From: Butyricicoccus porcorum
GTDB lineage: Bacteria > Bacillota > Clostridia > Oscillospirales > Butyricicoccaceae
DNA length: 64,000 nucleotides
Assembly (NCBI RefSeq): GCF_002157465.1
Contig: NZ_NHOC01000002.1
Coordinates: forward strand, 328,352-392,351
Direction of reading: 5' to 3'
Within the stretch, counting starts at the first letter, position 1; every line of letters begins with the position of its first letter. Below the pieces are notes generated by a model that ran no database searches, was not told where the DNA came from, and saw only the letters and a list, made by a program, of their open reading frames with translations. A program made the translations under genes and the position numbers. Of the stretch, positions 51,240 through 60,903 are shown piece after piece.

Positions 51240-52637
51240 ATGAGCGCATATGATCGTTTTTTGCAATCGATGAATGAAAAACAGGTCACGGTGATCGGCA
51301 TCGGTGTGAGCAATACGCCACTGATCAGCCTGCTGTTGGAGGCAGGAGCATATGTCACCGTACATGACCGGAAAACAGAAGAGGAATTGGGAGAGATTTA
51401 TGAGGGCCTGTCTGATCTGGGCGTTCGCTTCTGTGTCGGAAGTGAATATCTGAAAAATCTTGGCGGAGATATTATTTTCCGTACCCCGGGCATGCACCCA
51501 AACCATCCGGCATTGGTACGGGCGCGCGAGCAGGGCAGCGAGATCACCAGCGAGATGGAGGTCTTCATGCAGGTTTGCCCGTGCCCGATTGTCGCCATTA
51601 CTGGTTCGGACGGAAAGACTACTACTACCACGCTGACCTGTGAAATTCTCAAGACGGCAGGGTATACCTGCCATCTCGGCGGCAACATCGGACGCCCGCT
51701 GCTGGCAGATGTCCCATTGATGACAGAACAGGACATTGCAGTTGTCGAGTTATCTTCCTTCCAGCTGATGGATATGGAATGCTCTCCGGCGGCGGCGCTT
51801 GTCACGAATGTCACGCCGAACCATCTGGATGTCCACAAGGATATGGAGGAGTATATTCAGGCGAAGACCAATATCTTTAAGCATCAGAAGCCAGGTGCAA
51901 AGCTGGTGCTCAATGCAGATGATCCTGTTTCGCAGAGCTTCCATCCGGCAGATGGTGTGGAACTGCTTCAGTTTTCCATGAAGGAGCCGGTACAGAATGG
52001 TGTTTATCTTCAGGATGGCGTAATCTGGTATGCAGAGGACGGTAACCGCCGTAAGATCATGGATGCCTCGGAGATTCGCATTCCGGGCGCGCACAATATT
52101 GCAAACTATATGGCGGCGACCTGCCTGACACACGGTAAGGTTTCGTTTAACGATGTCATTACGGTTGCGCGTTCGTTCGGCGGCGTTGAGCATCGTCTGG
52201 AGCTTGTCCGCACCTTGAATGGCGTGCGCTATTATAACGATTCGATTGCATCCAGCCCGACGAGAACAGCGGCAGGTCTGCGTGCCTTCAAACAGAAGGT
52301 GATCCTGCTGGCGGGCGGTCATGATAAAAAGATTCCGTATGACAGCTTTGGCCCAATTGTATGCGACCATGTCAAACGACTGATTTTGATCGACGCAAAT
52401 CCGGATGACAGCACGGCACCGGCAATTGAAGCATCGGTACGTGCAGCAGAGAATTTTGATCCGGAACAGCTTGTCATTGAAACCTACAATGATTTTGAAG
52501 CAGCTGTACGCGGTGCGGCAGCCGCTGCACAGGACGGTGACATTGTTCTGATGTCTCCGGCAAGCGCATCATTTGATATTTTCAAAAACTTTATGGAGCG
52601 CGGCAACCGGTTTAAAGATATCGTCAATTCGCTGTAA
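51240..52637 (+). CDS. murD: UDP-N-acetylmuramoylalanine-D-glutamate ligase
   Basis: MurD adds D-glutamate to UDP-MurNAc-L-alanine in peptidoglycan synthesis. The 465-residue protein has the N-terminal nucleotide-binding fold (VTVIGIGVSNTPL), the ATP-binding motif GSDGKTTTT near residue 125, and C-terminal AGGHDKKIPYD. The ATG at 51240 follows GGAGG with 9-nt spacing. It stands apart from other mur genes. Confidence 0.94.
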   Translation: MSAYDRFLQSMNEKQVTVIGIGVSNTPLISLLLEAGAYVTVHDRKTEEELGEIYEGLSDLGVRFCVGSEYLKNLGGDIIFRTPGMHPNHPALVRAREQGSEITSEMEVFMQVCPCPIVAITGSDGKTTTTTLTCEILKTAGYTCHLGGNIGRPLLADVPLMTEQDIAVVELSSFQLMDMECSPAAALVTNVTPNHLDVHKDMEEYIQAKTNIFKHQKPGAKLVLNADDPVSQSFHPADGVELLQFSMKEPVQNGVYLQDGVIWYAEDGNRRKIMDASEIRIPGAHNIANYMAATCLTHGKVSFNDVITVARSFGGVEHRLELVRTLNGVRYYNDSIASSPTRTAAGLRAFKQKVILLAGGHDKKIPYDSFGPIVCDHVKRLILIDANPDDSTAPAIEASVRAAENFDPEQLVIETYNDFEAAVRGAAAAAQDGDIVLMSPASASFDIFKNFMERGNRFKDIVNSL

Positions 52638-52657
52638 GTTACGAAAAATATTCCACA

Positions 52658-52686
52658 ACCGCCGGACGCAAGTTCGGCGGTTTGTT
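52658..52686 (+). terminator. Weak terminator between murD and the ABC-F gene
   Basis: ACCGCCGGAC and GTTCGGCGGT form a 10-bp stem with a 4-nt loop. The tail is TTGTTG, so termination may be partial. Confidence 0.6.
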
Positions 52687-52705
52687 GTGTATGGGAGGGA
52701 GCAGT

Positions 52706-54490
52706 ATGGTACTACTCAATGCGGAGCATATTTCACTCAGCTGGGGAGAAAAGGTGCTGTTTGACGACGTTGGATTTGCGCTGGAGGAACACGACAAGGT
52801 CGGATTCATCGGTGTCAACGGCACAGGAAAATCGACATTTTTGCGCATTCTCGCGGGTTTACAGGAGGCGGATGAAGGAACTGTGACGCTGGCGAACGGT
52901 GCGCGCATCGGTTATCTGCCACAGGCACCGGATTTTTCGGAGGATATCACAGTATTGCAGCAGGTGTTCCGCGGTGCATCGACGGAATTTGCGCAGGAAC
53001 GCGCATATGAAGCGAAGACGCTGCTCACACAGTTGGGCGTTGCGGAATTTGACAAATCCGTGCGCCGGTTGTCCGGTGGACAGAAAAAGCGCGTGGCGAT
53101 TGCATCCGCACTCATCAATCCGAGTGAAATTCTGATTCTGGACGAGCCGACCAACCACATCGACAACGAAACGGCGGCATGGCTTGAACAGCAGCTGAAG
53201 GCATACCGCGGCGCGATTGTCATCATCACGCATGACCGATATTTTCTCAACCGTGTGACAAACCGCATCTGTGAGCTGGATCATGCGAAGCTGTATTTTT
53301 ACGACGAGAATTATGAGGGCTTTGTTGCGCGCAAGGCGGAGCGCGAGGCAAGCGCCATTGCATCCGAGCGCAAGCGGCAGAGCCTGCTGCGGCGTGAGCT
53401 GGAATGGATGCGGCGCGGTGCACGTGCGCGCGGCACCAAGAGCCGCAGCCGCATCGAACGCTTTGAGGAGCTGTCCAGCCGGAATCCAATTCAGGAAGCG
53501 GATACACTGGAGCTGAAATCTATTTCCACGCGCCTTGGCAAAAAGACCATCGAGGTTTCCCATCTGACAAAGGGCTGGGATGGTGTGACGTATATCCGCG
53601 ATTTGAACCTGACAGTGGCGCGGAAGGACCGGATCGGCATTGTCGGACGAAATGGCACAGGAAAATCGACCTTTTTGCGCATGCTGACCGGCCGTGCGCA
53701 GCCGGACAACGGTACCATTGAATTCGGAGAAACGGTTCGCATTGGATACTTTGCGCAGGACTGCGGACATATGGATGACAATCAGAAGGTGATCGAGTTT
53801 ATTCGTGACATCGCGGAAACCGTGCGCACACCAGACGGCACATTGTCGGCCTCCCAGATGCTGGAAACCTTCCTGTTTTCCGGTGAATCACAGTGGACAC
53901 GCATTGGCAGCCTGTCCGGCGGAGAAAAGCGGCGCCTGTACCTGCTCAGTGTTATCATGAGTGCGCCCAATATTCTGCTGCTGGACGAGCCGACCAATGA
54001 CCTCGATATTGAGACACTGACCATTCTGGAAAGCTATCTGGAACATTTCGACGGCGCAGTGCTTGCAGTATCGCATGACCGCTACTTCCTCGACAAAATC
54101 GCCGGGCGTATTTTTGAATTTCGTCCGGATGGGCATGTCAGGGAGTACCTGGGTAATTATGCCGATTATCTGGAAAAGCGCGGAGATGCGCCGGAAGCGG
54201 TGTCGAAGAAGACAGAAGCCGCGCCGAAGCCGCGTAAAAAGCCGAGCGAAAAGCTGCGCATGAGCTATAAGGATCAGTATGAACTGGAGCATATCGAGGA
54301 CGAAATTGAGGCGATGGAACAGCAGCTTGCGGGCTTGCAGGCGGAGCAACAGGCGAATACCTCAGACTTTGTGGCGCTCCAGCAGCTTGCCGGACAGATC
54401 GAAGAACTGTCCGCGAAGCTGGAGGAACGAACCGAACGGTGGATGGAGCTACAGGAACTGGCAGAACGCATCGAGCAGCAAAACAGTTGA
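52706..54490 (+). CDS. ABC-F family ATPase
   Basis: The 594-residue protein has two ABC domains and no membrane segments: Walker A GVNGTGKST and signature LSGGQKKRV in the first, GRNGTGKST and LSGGEKRRL in the second, each with LDEPTN. A C-terminal coiled-coil (about 535-594) marks the Uup-like branch. ABC-F proteins act on ribosomes in translation. The ATG at 52706 follows GGGAGGGAG. Confidence 0.93.
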   Translation: MVLLNAEHISLSWGEKVLFDDVGFALEEHDKVGFIGVNGTGKSTFLRILAGLQEADEGTVTLANGARIGYLPQAPDFSEDITVLQQVFRGASTEFAQERAYEAKTLLTQLGVAEFDKSVRRLSGGQKKRVAIASALINPSEILILDEPTNHIDNETAAWLEQQLKAYRGAIVIITHDRYFLNRVTNRICELDHAKLYFYDENYEGFVARKAEREASAIASERKRQSLLRRELEWMRRGARARGTKSRSRIERFEELSSRNPIQEADTLELKSISTRLGKKTIEVSHLTKGWDGVTYIRDLNLTVARKDRIGIVGRNGTGKSTFLRMLTGRAQPDNGTIEFGETVRIGYFAQDCGHMDDNQKVIEFIRDIAETVRTPDGTLSASQMLETFLFSGESQWTRIGSLSGGEKRRLYLLSVIMSAPNILLLDEPTNDLDIETLTILESYLEHFDGAVLAVSHDRYFLDKIAGRIFEFRPDGHVREYLGNYADYLEKRGDAPEAVSKKTEAAPKPRKKPSEKLRMSYKDQYELEHIEDEIEAMEQQLAGLQAEQQANTSDFVALQQLAGQIEELSAKLEERTERWMELQELAERIEQQNS

Positions 54491-55093
54491 TTACAGCACC
54501 AGCTTGCATATGCCGAGCGCCATGAGCGCGAAGCCGCACGCCATCGAGCGTGCTTTTTCGCCCGGAATAGGCAGCTTTGTGCCGAACCATCTGCCATACC
54601 AGACGGCGAAGAAATTCCACACAAATGCGATGCCAAACAGCGGCAGCAACGCAAGACCCTCTGTCAGGATGCCCAGACCACCGATCAGTGAGTCGATGGA
54701 CACCGGGACGGCGAGCACAATGGCCTCTGCCGGGGAAAGAACCTTGGAATTGTCCTTGTCCGCTTGTGCATGGTCGAGAAAGACTGCCGCACCGGTGCGC
54801 AGCGGTGCAAGCCACCGGCTCTTGGTTCGCTGAACGGCGAGAGAGATATGATCGCCGCAGAGCTGCATCAGACCGATCAACATGAGTGCGAAAAAGCCGA
54901 GCAGACGGATGTACAGCTCCGGCAGGTCGTCGAACAGGATATTTTTGCCCGCGGCAGACACGAGCAGGAATCCACTGCTTACAGCCGCCATGCAGAGGCG
55001 CGAGTACCATGGAATCCAGATGTCTGAGGTGCCGCAGGCCATGGCGGCAAACATGACGTCCATCGTGACGGCGATGATGATAAAAAAGTCCAA
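54491..55093 (-). CDS. ytaF: YtaF-like sporulation membrane protein (MntP superfamily)
   Basis: The 200-residue protein has about six hydrophobic segments. It has the paired-repeat pattern of the MntP/YtaF family: an acidic residue in the first segment (VTMDVMFAAMACG) and VPVSIDSLIGGLG in the fourth. It is probably a sporulation-associated membrane protein or metal exporter. It starts with TTG at 55091-55093, with GGGGGG as ribosome binding site. It is convergent with the ABC-F gene with no gap, and a terminator lies in its leader. Confidence 0.75.
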   Translation of the reverse strand: MDFFIIIAVTMDVMFAAMACGTSDIWIPWYSRLCMAAVSSGFLLVSAAGKNILFDDLPELYIRLLGFFALMLIGLMQLCGDHISLAVQRTKSRWLAPLRTGAAVFLDHAQADKDNSKVLSPAEAIVLAVPVSIDSLIGGLGILTEGLALLPLFGIAFVWNFFAVWYGRWFGTKLPIPGEKARSMACGFALMALGICKLVL

Positions 55094-55105
55094 AAAAATC
55101 CCCCC

Positions 55106-55163
55106 TGAAAAAAACCGCCCGCATTCGGTACAGCCATTTGTATGACAGAACCGAGCGAGCGGT
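55106..55163 (-). terminator. Terminator hairpin directly upstream of the ytaF-like ribosome binding site
   Basis: On the minus strand ACCGCTCGCTCGGT pairs with ACCGAATGCGGGCGGT across a 20-nt loop, followed by seven T and then the GGGGGG site of the next gene. It stands in the 5' leader, so it may be the expression platform of a regulatory RNA. Confidence 0.65.
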
Positions 55164-55349
55164 GATTTTTTCAGATGGGGAAGTGTTTAGGTGCTATCTG
55201 AAAACCGAGAAAATGACGAATATTTCGCAAAGGCGAGGTCGATTCCAGACAAAAGCACGCAGGAATCCGTTCGGATTTCAAGTGTTTTTAACGATGAAGC
55301 GATCTGCATTTGTAGGACTAGTCAAACGTTTCGACTTTTCCGATACGCC
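55164..55349. other. Noncoding leader/intergenic DNA between the amylase and ytaF-like genes
   Basis: About 185 bp without a convincing gene. It contains a small hairpin (GAATCCG TT CGGATTTC near 55263) and AT-rich stretches. A plus-strand frame of 71 codons through it lacks a good ribosome binding site. It may be the 5' part of a structured leader for the ytaF-like gene. No known riboswitch consensus was matched by eye. Confidence 0.4.
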
Positions 55350-56660
55350 CTAAAAGACCTGCCAGTAAGCGGCGAAATAGGGCGGAAGCTCCGAGCCGCC
55401 GCCGAAGTCGTGAACTTCACCGGTAATCAGGTCGCGGGCGCGTCCAGCCTCTGCGTTGAAATGTGCGGTAAACGGCTGGTCATCCGCGTTGATTGCAACC
55501 ATGACGCGCTCATCTTCAAATGCACGTTCAAAAATAACCTGTTTGGTCGTGAGCAGGCGCGTGGTGAAATTGCCGTAGCACAGCGCCTTCGAGTTTTTCT
55601 TCGCCTCTGCGAGCTTTGCGATGAATGCAGTCAGCTCATTGCTCTGCGGCTCGTCGAAGCACGGACGGAGATTTGCATCCGAACCGGGCTGCTTGACTGC
55701 TTTTTCCCCCCACTCACTGCCGTAATAGATGCACGGGATGCCAGGCATGCCGACCATCAGTGCGTAAATCAGCGGCAGGTGTTTTTCATTTTGCAGGATG
55801 GAAGCGACACGTGTGACATCGTGGTTGTCGACGAAGGACAGCAGATGCTTGCCCTTGTACAGTGTCCAGTATTCCGGGCCGAACTGGCGCTGGAGCGAAT
55901 GTGTGATCTCGAACATGTTCATGCTGTTGAACGACGAATACAGGCCCTTGTAGCAGTCATAGTTGGTGCAGGCATGCAGCATGCCGTCCGCGAGGAACGG
56001 AGAACAGTCGCTGCTCATGACCTCGCCGACAAGGAAGAAGTCCGGCTTCAGCGTGTCGCAGAACGCGCGCAGGCGGCGCATAAAGTCGCGGTCGAGGGAA
56101 TAGGCGACGTCGAGGCGCAGGCCGTCGATGTCAAATTCCTCAACCCAGCCGCGGATGCAGTCGAAGATGTGCTGGATGACTGCCTCATTGCGCAGATTGA
56201 GCTTGACCAGTTCATAATGACCCTCCCAGCCCTCATACCAGAAGCCGTCGTTATAGTTGGAATTCCCGTCGAAGTTGATGAGGAACCAGTCCTTGTACGG
56301 AGAGTCCCATTTCTTTTCCTGTACATCTCGGAAAGCCCAGAAGCCGCGGCCGACGTGATTGAATACGCCGTCCAGCACGACACGGATGCCGTTTTCATGC
56401 AGCGTGTCGCAGACCGCTGCAAAGTCCGCATTGCTTCCCAGGCGGCAGTCGATTTTGCGGAAGTCACGGGTGTCATAGCCGTGGCTGTCCGATTCAAAGA
56501 CAGGGGAAAGATAGAGTGCATTGCAGCCGACCGAAGCGATGTGCTTCGCCCATGTGGCGATTTTGCTCACACGGTTGACGGTTTTGCCGTCGTTTTCCCA
56601 CGGCGCACCACAAAATCCCATCGGATAAATCTGATAAAAAACGCTCTCATATGCCCACAT
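55350..56660 (-). CDS. GH13 alpha-amylase-family glycosidase
   Basis: The 436-residue protein lacks a signal peptide, so it is cytoplasmic. The four GH13 regions are visible: VVLDGVFNHVG, GLRLDVAYSLD (nucleophile Asp), LVGEVMSSD (acid/base Glu) and FVDNHDVTR. It probably cleaves maltodextrins or cyclodextrins inside the cell. The ATG at 56658-56660 follows GAGGAGG at 12 nt. No sugar-transport genes lie nearby. Confidence 0.92.
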   Translation of the reverse strand: MWAYESVFYQIYPMGFCGAPWENDGKTVNRVSKIATWAKHIASVGCNALYLSPVFESDSHGYDTRDFRKIDCRLGSNADFAAVCDTLHENGIRVVLDGVFNHVGRGFWAFRDVQEKKWDSPYKDWFLINFDGNSNYNDGFWYEGWEGHYELVKLNLRNEAVIQHIFDCIRGWVEEFDIDGLRLDVAYSLDRDFMRRLRAFCDTLKPDFFLVGEVMSSDCSPFLADGMLHACTNYDCYKGLYSSFNSMNMFEITHSLQRQFGPEYWTLYKGKHLLSFVDNHDVTRVASILQNEKHLPLIYALMVGMPGIPCIYYGSEWGEKAVKQPGSDANLRPCFDEPQSNELTAFIAKLAEAKKNSKALCYGNFTTRLLTTKQVIFERAFEDERVMVAINADDQPFTAHFNAEAGRARDLITGEVHDFGGGSELPPYFAAYWQVF

Positions 56661-56782
56661 AACGAAAGATGACCTCCTCGATATGAAAAAGTGAAGTGCT
56701 ATTGCCACCATATTATACCATATTTGTGAACATGCAACAACAAATCTGTACAAAAAGTCGTGGTATTTTTTGTATCTTTCTC

Positions 56783-56811
56783 TTGCTTTTTCGCAGAATT
56801 CATGGTAGACT
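56783..56811 (+). promoter_or_regulatory. Promoter of rplS
   Basis: TTGCTT and TAGACT are separated by 17 bp. It leads into a GC-rich leader of about 150 nt. Confidence 0.55.
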
Positions 56812-56817
56812 TATTAA

Positions 56818-56968
56818 CCGAAACCGGACAATCCTCTGTCCACCCGGTCACGGGGCGTGGCCACCGGTCCGCTGCGGCGCAGCATTGTGCCCGGAGTTCT
56901 TCCACGGCGGGCGGGATCTGAGGTTTTAAGAGAGACACGATTGTCTAAGATTGAGAGGAGAAAATACG
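56818..56968 (+). promoter_or_regulatory. Long GC-rich rplS leader, possible L19 autoregulatory element
   Basis: The 150-nt untranslated leader has several inverted stretches (GGACAATCCTCTGTCC, CCGGTC...GACCGG-like and CCACGGCGGGCGG) and differs in composition from its flanks. Firmicutes rplS genes often have an L19-binding leader. The consensus was not verified by eye. Confidence 0.4.
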
Positions 56969-57310
56969 ATGGACTTAGTAAAGGTTCTCGCAGAGCAGCA
57001 GATCAAGACCGACCTGCCGGAGCTCAAGGTTGGTGACACCGTCAAGGTACACCAGAAGATCAAGGAAGGCAACCGTGAAAGAATTCAGATTTTCGAGGGT
57101 ACCATCATCGCTATGAAGCATAGCGGCATCAACAAGTCTGTTACCGTAAGACGTATTTCCTACGGTGTCGGCGTTGAGAAGACCTTCCCGGTACATTCCC
57201 CGAACATCGCAAAGTTCGAGGTTGTTCGCAACGGTAAGGTTCGTCGTGCCAAGCTGTACTACCTGCGCGGCAGAGTCGGCAAGGCGGCGAAGGTTCAGGA
57301 AAAGCTGTAA
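56969..57310 (+). CDS. rplS: 50S ribosomal protein L19
   Basis: The 113-residue protein has the L19 signature [11 protein letters not shown] and [22 protein letters not shown]. The ATG at 56969 follows GAGAGGAG. Monocistronic between its leader and a terminator. In many Firmicutes rplS is followed by lepB and rbgA, as here. Confidence 0.97.
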   Translation: MDLVKVLAEQQIKTDLPELKVGDTVKVHQKIKEGNRERIQIFEGTIIAMKHSGINKSVTVRRISYGVGVEKTFPVHSPNIAKFEVVRNGKVRRAKLYYLRGRVGKAAKVQEKL

Positions 57311-57334
57311 GTTTCAGCCTAAATTCAGAACCAC

Positions 57335-57370
57335 AAAGGAGAGGACAGCTTATGTTCCTCTCCTTTTTTC
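57335..57370 (+). terminator. Intrinsic terminator after rplS
   Basis: AAAGGAGAGGA and TCCTCTCCTTT form a perfect 11-bp stem with a 10-nt loop, followed by TTTT. Confidence 0.9.
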
Positions 57371-57400
57371 TTTGTTTTTGTCCCGGATAGGTAAAACTAC

Positions 57401-57428
57401 TTGCCAAGTACCCATAAAGCGGTATATT
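57401..57428 (+). promoter_or_regulatory. Promoter of the lepB-rbgA operon
   Basis: TTGCCA and TATATT with a 16-bp spacer, 31 bp before the lepB start. Confidence 0.6.
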
Positions 57429-57459
57429 ATAACAATATATATGCTTATCCGACGAAAGG

Positions 57460-58035
57460 ATGATGGAACCAATGCGCAAACAAAACAAAGCTGCCGCGGA
57501 AGAGGAAGCATCCCGGTTTCACAGCGAGCTGTTCGATTGGGGCGAGGCCCTGCTGATCTCACTGGCGACTGTGATCCTGATTTTTGTCTTCGGCGTCCGT
57601 ATCATCGGCGTACAGGGCTCGTCTATGGAGCCGACCCTTCAGGATGCCAACCAACTGCTCGTGTCCAACCTGTTCTATACGCCCCAAAAGGGCGATATCG
57701 TGATTCTGACGAAGGATTCCTTTATGGAGAGCCCGATTGTCAAGCGCGTGATCGCCACAGAGGGGGATACAGTCGATATTGACTTTGACACAGGTGTTGT
57801 CACGGTCAATGGCGAGGTTCTCGAGGAGGAATACATTGCGGAGCCGACAACGACCTTTTACGATGTGACTTTCCCGCAGACGGTGCCGGAGGGCTGCATT
57901 TTTGTCATGGGTGACAACCGCAATCATTCGACTGACAGCCGCTATGCTGCGCTCGGTATGGTGGATACGCGCTATGTCATCGGCAAGGTTTTGATGCGCA
58001 TTTATCCGTTTAATGAAATTGGAACGGTATCATAA
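57460..58035 (+). CDS. lepB: Signal peptidase I
   Basis: The 191-residue protein has one N-terminal membrane segment (about 30-48), the catalytic serine in GSSMEPTL near residue 55 and the lysine in VKRVIATEGD near residue 94, plus GDNRNHSTDSR. It cleaves exported preproteins. In-frame ATGs at 57460, 57463 and 57472 are all possible; 57472 begins MRKQNK. Confidence 0.94.
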   Translation: MMEPMRKQNKAAAEEEASRFHSELFDWGEALLISLATVILIFVFGVRIIGVQGSSMEPTLQDANQLLVSNLFYTPQKGDIVILTKDSFMESPIVKRVIATEGDTVDIDFDTGVVTVNGEVLEEEYIAEPTTTFYDVTFPQTVPEGCIFVMGDNRNHSTDSRYAALGMVDTRYVIGKVLMRIYPFNEIGTVS

Positions 58036-58044
58036 GGAGGATTC

Positions 58045-58947
58045 ATGAATATACAGTGGTATCCCGGCCATATGACGCGCACCCGTCGACAGATGGCGGA
58101 AAATATCCGACGCGTGGACGCGGTGTGCGAGGTCGTTGATGCACGCATTCCGCAGGTCAGCCGCAATCCGGATATGGATGACATTGCAGCCGGTAAGCCG
58201 CGCCTGCTTGTGCTCAACCGCACCGACCTGGCAGACCCGGAGTCGACAAAGCTGTGGGCGGCGTATTACCGCAGACAGGGGTATGCCGTGCTGACCACCG
58301 ACTCGAGAAGCGGTGCCGGCGTGGCGAAATTTTCCGCTGCCGTGCGCGCAATGCTGGCGGACAAAATCGCGCAGTGGAACGCGAAAGGGCAGACCGGTAA
58401 GCCGGTTCGTGTCATGGTTGTCGGTATTCCGAATGTCGGCAAATCCACATTTATCAACCGGGTGCTCGGCCGGAAATCTGCGAAGGCGGCGGATAAGCCA
58501 GGCGTGACGCGCGGCTCGCAGTGGTTCCGCGTTGAAGGCGGCCTTGAGCTGCTGGATACGCCGGGCATCCTGTGGCCAAAGCTGGACGATGAGCGCACCG
58601 GTATTTACCTGGCCGTCACCGGTGCAGTCAAAGACGATATTCTCGACGTCGAAACACTGGCGTGTAAGCTGATGGAGATTCTCTATCACCATTCACCGCA
58701 GTCTCTCACCGGGCGGTATAAAATTGAACTTCCGGGAGAGGATGAGGAATTTGATTTCCTCGGCTATGAGCTGCTGATGCGTGCCGGACGCAAGCGAGGC
58801 TTCCTGATTTCCGGCGGCGAGATCGATACAGAGCGCATGGCACGCATTCTGCTCGACGAGTTCCGCGGCGGAAAGCTCGGACGCATTACGCTGGAGACAC
58901 CGGACGAATACGCTGGCGCGGAGGGACAGGACGATGAAACAGAATAA
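58045..58947 (+). CDS. rbgA: Ribosome biogenesis GTPase YlqF/RbgA
   Basis: A circularly permuted GTPase needed for 50S subunit maturation. In the 300-residue protein the G4 motif LNRTDLAD precedes G1 GIPNVGKST and G3 DTPGI. It begins with the family motif [21 protein letters not shown] precedes the ATG. It overlaps rnhB by 14 nt. Confidence 0.96.
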   Translation: MNIQWYPGHMTRTRRQMAENIRRVDAVCEVVDARIPQVSRNPDMDDIAAGKPRLLVLNRTDLADPESTKLWAAYYRRQGYAVLTTDSRSGAGVAKFSAAVRAMLADKIAQWNAKGQTGKPVRVMVVGIPNVGKSTFINRVLGRKSAKAADKPGVTRGSQWFRVEGGLELLDTPGILWPKLDDERTGIYLAVTGAVKDDILDVETLACKLMEILYHHSPQSLTGRYKIELPGEDEEFDFLGYELLMRAGRKRGFLISGGEIDTERMARILLDEFRGGKLGRITLETPDEYAGAEGQDDETE

Positions 58948-59560
58948 GCCGTCTGTCCTGCTCACGATGGACAAAGAGGCGGAAATTCGGGCACAGGGCT
59001 TTGCCGCCGTGTGCGGCATCGACGAAGCCGGACGCGGTCCGCTCGCCGGGCCGGTGGTCGCGGCGGCAGTCATCCTGCCGGATGGCATCGAACTGCCCGG
59101 CGTCAACGATTCCAAAAAAATTACCGAGAAAAAGCGCGAGGTACTGTTTGACTTTGTCAAAGAACATGCACTGGCGTGGGGAATCGGTGAAGCGAGCGAA
59201 GCCGAAATCGATGAGATCAATATTTTGCAGGCGACCTTTCTGGCGATGCGCCGCGCGGTAGATGCGCTGCAAATTTCGGCGGATTTTGCGCTGGTCGATG
59301 GCAACCGCATCAGCGGGCTGGATATCCCGTCGGAGTGCGTCATCGGCGGCGACGGCAAGGTTTTGTCGATTGCGGCGGCGTCTATTCTGGCAAAGGTCAC
59401 GCGAGACCATTACATGCGCGAAATGGCGAAACAGTACCCGCAATATGGCTTTGAAAAACACAAGGGGTACGGCACCAAAGCGCATTATGCGGCGATTGAA
59501 CAGTATGGCATCTGCCCCTTGCATCGTAAGACTTTTTTGAAAAAGGTGCTGAACAAATGA
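58934..59560 (+). CDS. rnhB: Ribonuclease HII
   Basis: The 208-residue protein has the catalytic acids in [10 protein letters not shown] (near 28-37) and [19 protein letters not shown], and a C-terminal [11 protein letters not shown]. It removes ribonucleotides from DNA-RNA hybrids. It overlaps rbgA and yraN at its ends. Confidence 0.96.
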   Translation: MKQNKPSVLLTMDKEAEIRAQGFAAVCGIDEAGRGPLAGPVVAAAVILPDGIELPGVNDSKKITEKKREVLFDFVKEHALAWGIGEASEAEIDEINILQATFLAMRRAVDALQISADFALVDGNRISGLDIPSECVIGGDGKVLSIAAASILAKVTRDHYMREMAKQYPQYGFEKHKGYGTKAHYAAIEQYGICPLHRKTFLKKVLNK

Positions 59561-59904
59561 CAACCGGGCAGCGCGGCGAACAGCGGGCGGCAGAGTTTCT
59601 GGAGCGGCACGGTTATGCCGTGCTCTCCCGCAATTACCGCACCCGGTACGGCGAGATTGATCTGATCTGCGCGGGTGCGGGCTGCATCGCATTCGTCGAG
59701 GTCAAGACGCGCAGCAGCACGAAATTCGGCGCGCCGCGCGAAGCGGTCACGCTGTCCAAACAGCACAGGATGATACTCGCAGCACAGAAGTGGCTGTTGG
59801 AACATCCCACAGCGTTGCAGCCCCGTTTTGATGTTGTGGAGGTGTTGGTTTCCGGTGATCTGTGCCGCATCAATCATATCCCCAATGCATTCGAGGTGTC
59901 CTGA
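59557..59904 (+). CDS. yraN: YraN/UPF0102 family endonuclease-like protein
   Basis: The 115-residue protein shows [19 protein letters not shown] and IAFVEVKTR, the restriction-endonuclease-like core of UPF0102. It follows rnhB as in many bacteria. The cellular role is not established. Confidence 0.93.
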   Translation: MTTGQRGEQRAAEFLERHGYAVLSRNYRTRYGEIDLICAGAGCIAFVEVKTRSSTKFGAPREAVTLSKQHRMILAAQKWLLEHPTALQPRFDVVEVLVSGDLCRINHIPNAFEVS

Positions 59905-60857
59905 TGGATTATTTTGACCTGCACTGTGACACAATTTACGAGTTGAGCGAGTACGGCCTGTACCGCCGGTCACGCGGCACGCTGCGCGAAAATGGCGGAC
60001 AGCTCGATCTGGCGCGTACTGCGCGGTATGCGCACTATGCGCAGGTGTTTGCGCTGTTCTGCGGTTCGACGCCTATACAGACCGAAGAAGAGGCACATGT
60101 GCGCTTTACGCACCTGCTGCAAACGGCGCAGAATGCCTTTGCTTCCTGCTCGGATGTGCTGGTACATTGTAAAACGGCAGACGATTTTGCAGCCGCAGAG
60201 CGGCAGGGGAAGGTGGCAGCCTTCCTGTCCATCGAGGGCGCGGAGCTTTTGCAGAGCGAGGCGGACATACAGGCAGCCATTGACGCGGGCGTGCGCATTG
60301 TCACACTGACCTGGAATCATCGCTCATGCTATGGCTGCGGTGCGGCGGCGGACAACGATGCCGGACTGACCGAAGCAGGCATTTGGCTCGTGCAAAAGCT
60401 GTCGGTGCACGGCATTGTTCCCGATGTGTCGCACTTGTCTGAGCGCGGCTTCTGGGATCTGATGCAAAATACCTCAGCGCCGGTTCTGGCGACGCATTCC
60501 AACAGCAGGGAAGTGTGCCCGCATCTGCGCAATCTGACCGACGCACAGTTTACTGCCATTGTGCAGCGCGGCGGTCTGGTTGGTATCAATCTGTATGTGC
60601 CGTTCCTGACGCGGAACGCACATGCGGAGCCTTCAGACATTCTGCGCCATATCGAGCATTTCTGTGCGCTCGGCGGCGCGGACAGTCTGTGCATTGGTGC
60701 GGACTGGGATGGCTGTGACCGACTGCCCGACGGCATTTCGGACGTAACCGGCATAGAGCGCCTCGCGGAAGCGCTGGCGCGGCACGGTTATACCGATATA
60801 CAGATTCGCAATCTGATGTATGACAACGCAAAACGGTTCGTGACAGCGAACTTTTGA
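59904..60857 (+). CDS. M19 family membrane-type dipeptidase
   Basis: The 317-residue zinc dipeptidase begins DYFDLHCDT (metal HXD) and has SIEGAELL (bridging Glu region), VPDVSHLSERGF and LATHSNSR. It cleaves dipeptides, including some with D-residues. Its start overlaps the yraN stop by 1 nt. Confidence 0.93.
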   Translation: MDYFDLHCDTIYELSEYGLYRRSRGTLRENGGQLDLARTARYAHYAQVFALFCGSTPIQTEEEAHVRFTHLLQTAQNAFASCSDVLVHCKTADDFAAAERQGKVAAFLSIEGAELLQSEADIQAAIDAGVRIVTLTWNHRSCYGCGAAADNDAGLTEAGIWLVQKLSVHGIVPDVSHLSERGFWDLMQNTSAPVLATHSNSREVCPHLRNLTDAQFTAIVQRGGLVGINLYVPFLTRNAHAEPSDILRHIEHFCALGGADSLCIGADWDGCDRLPDGISDVTGIERLAEALARHGYTDIQIRNLMYDNAKRFVTANF

Positions 60858-60903
60858 TAGATACTTATTCTGAGAATGAAACAACCCGGGAGGTTTTCAA
60901 ATC

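Noticed and set aside
55191-56672. 493-codon open frame opposite the amylase-family gene
   Set aside because: Antisense shadow; the minus-strand GH13 motifs are complete.
56818-56968. tRNA or tRNA-like gene before rplS
   Set aside because: No cloverleaf with a T-loop consensus and acceptor stem could be drawn.
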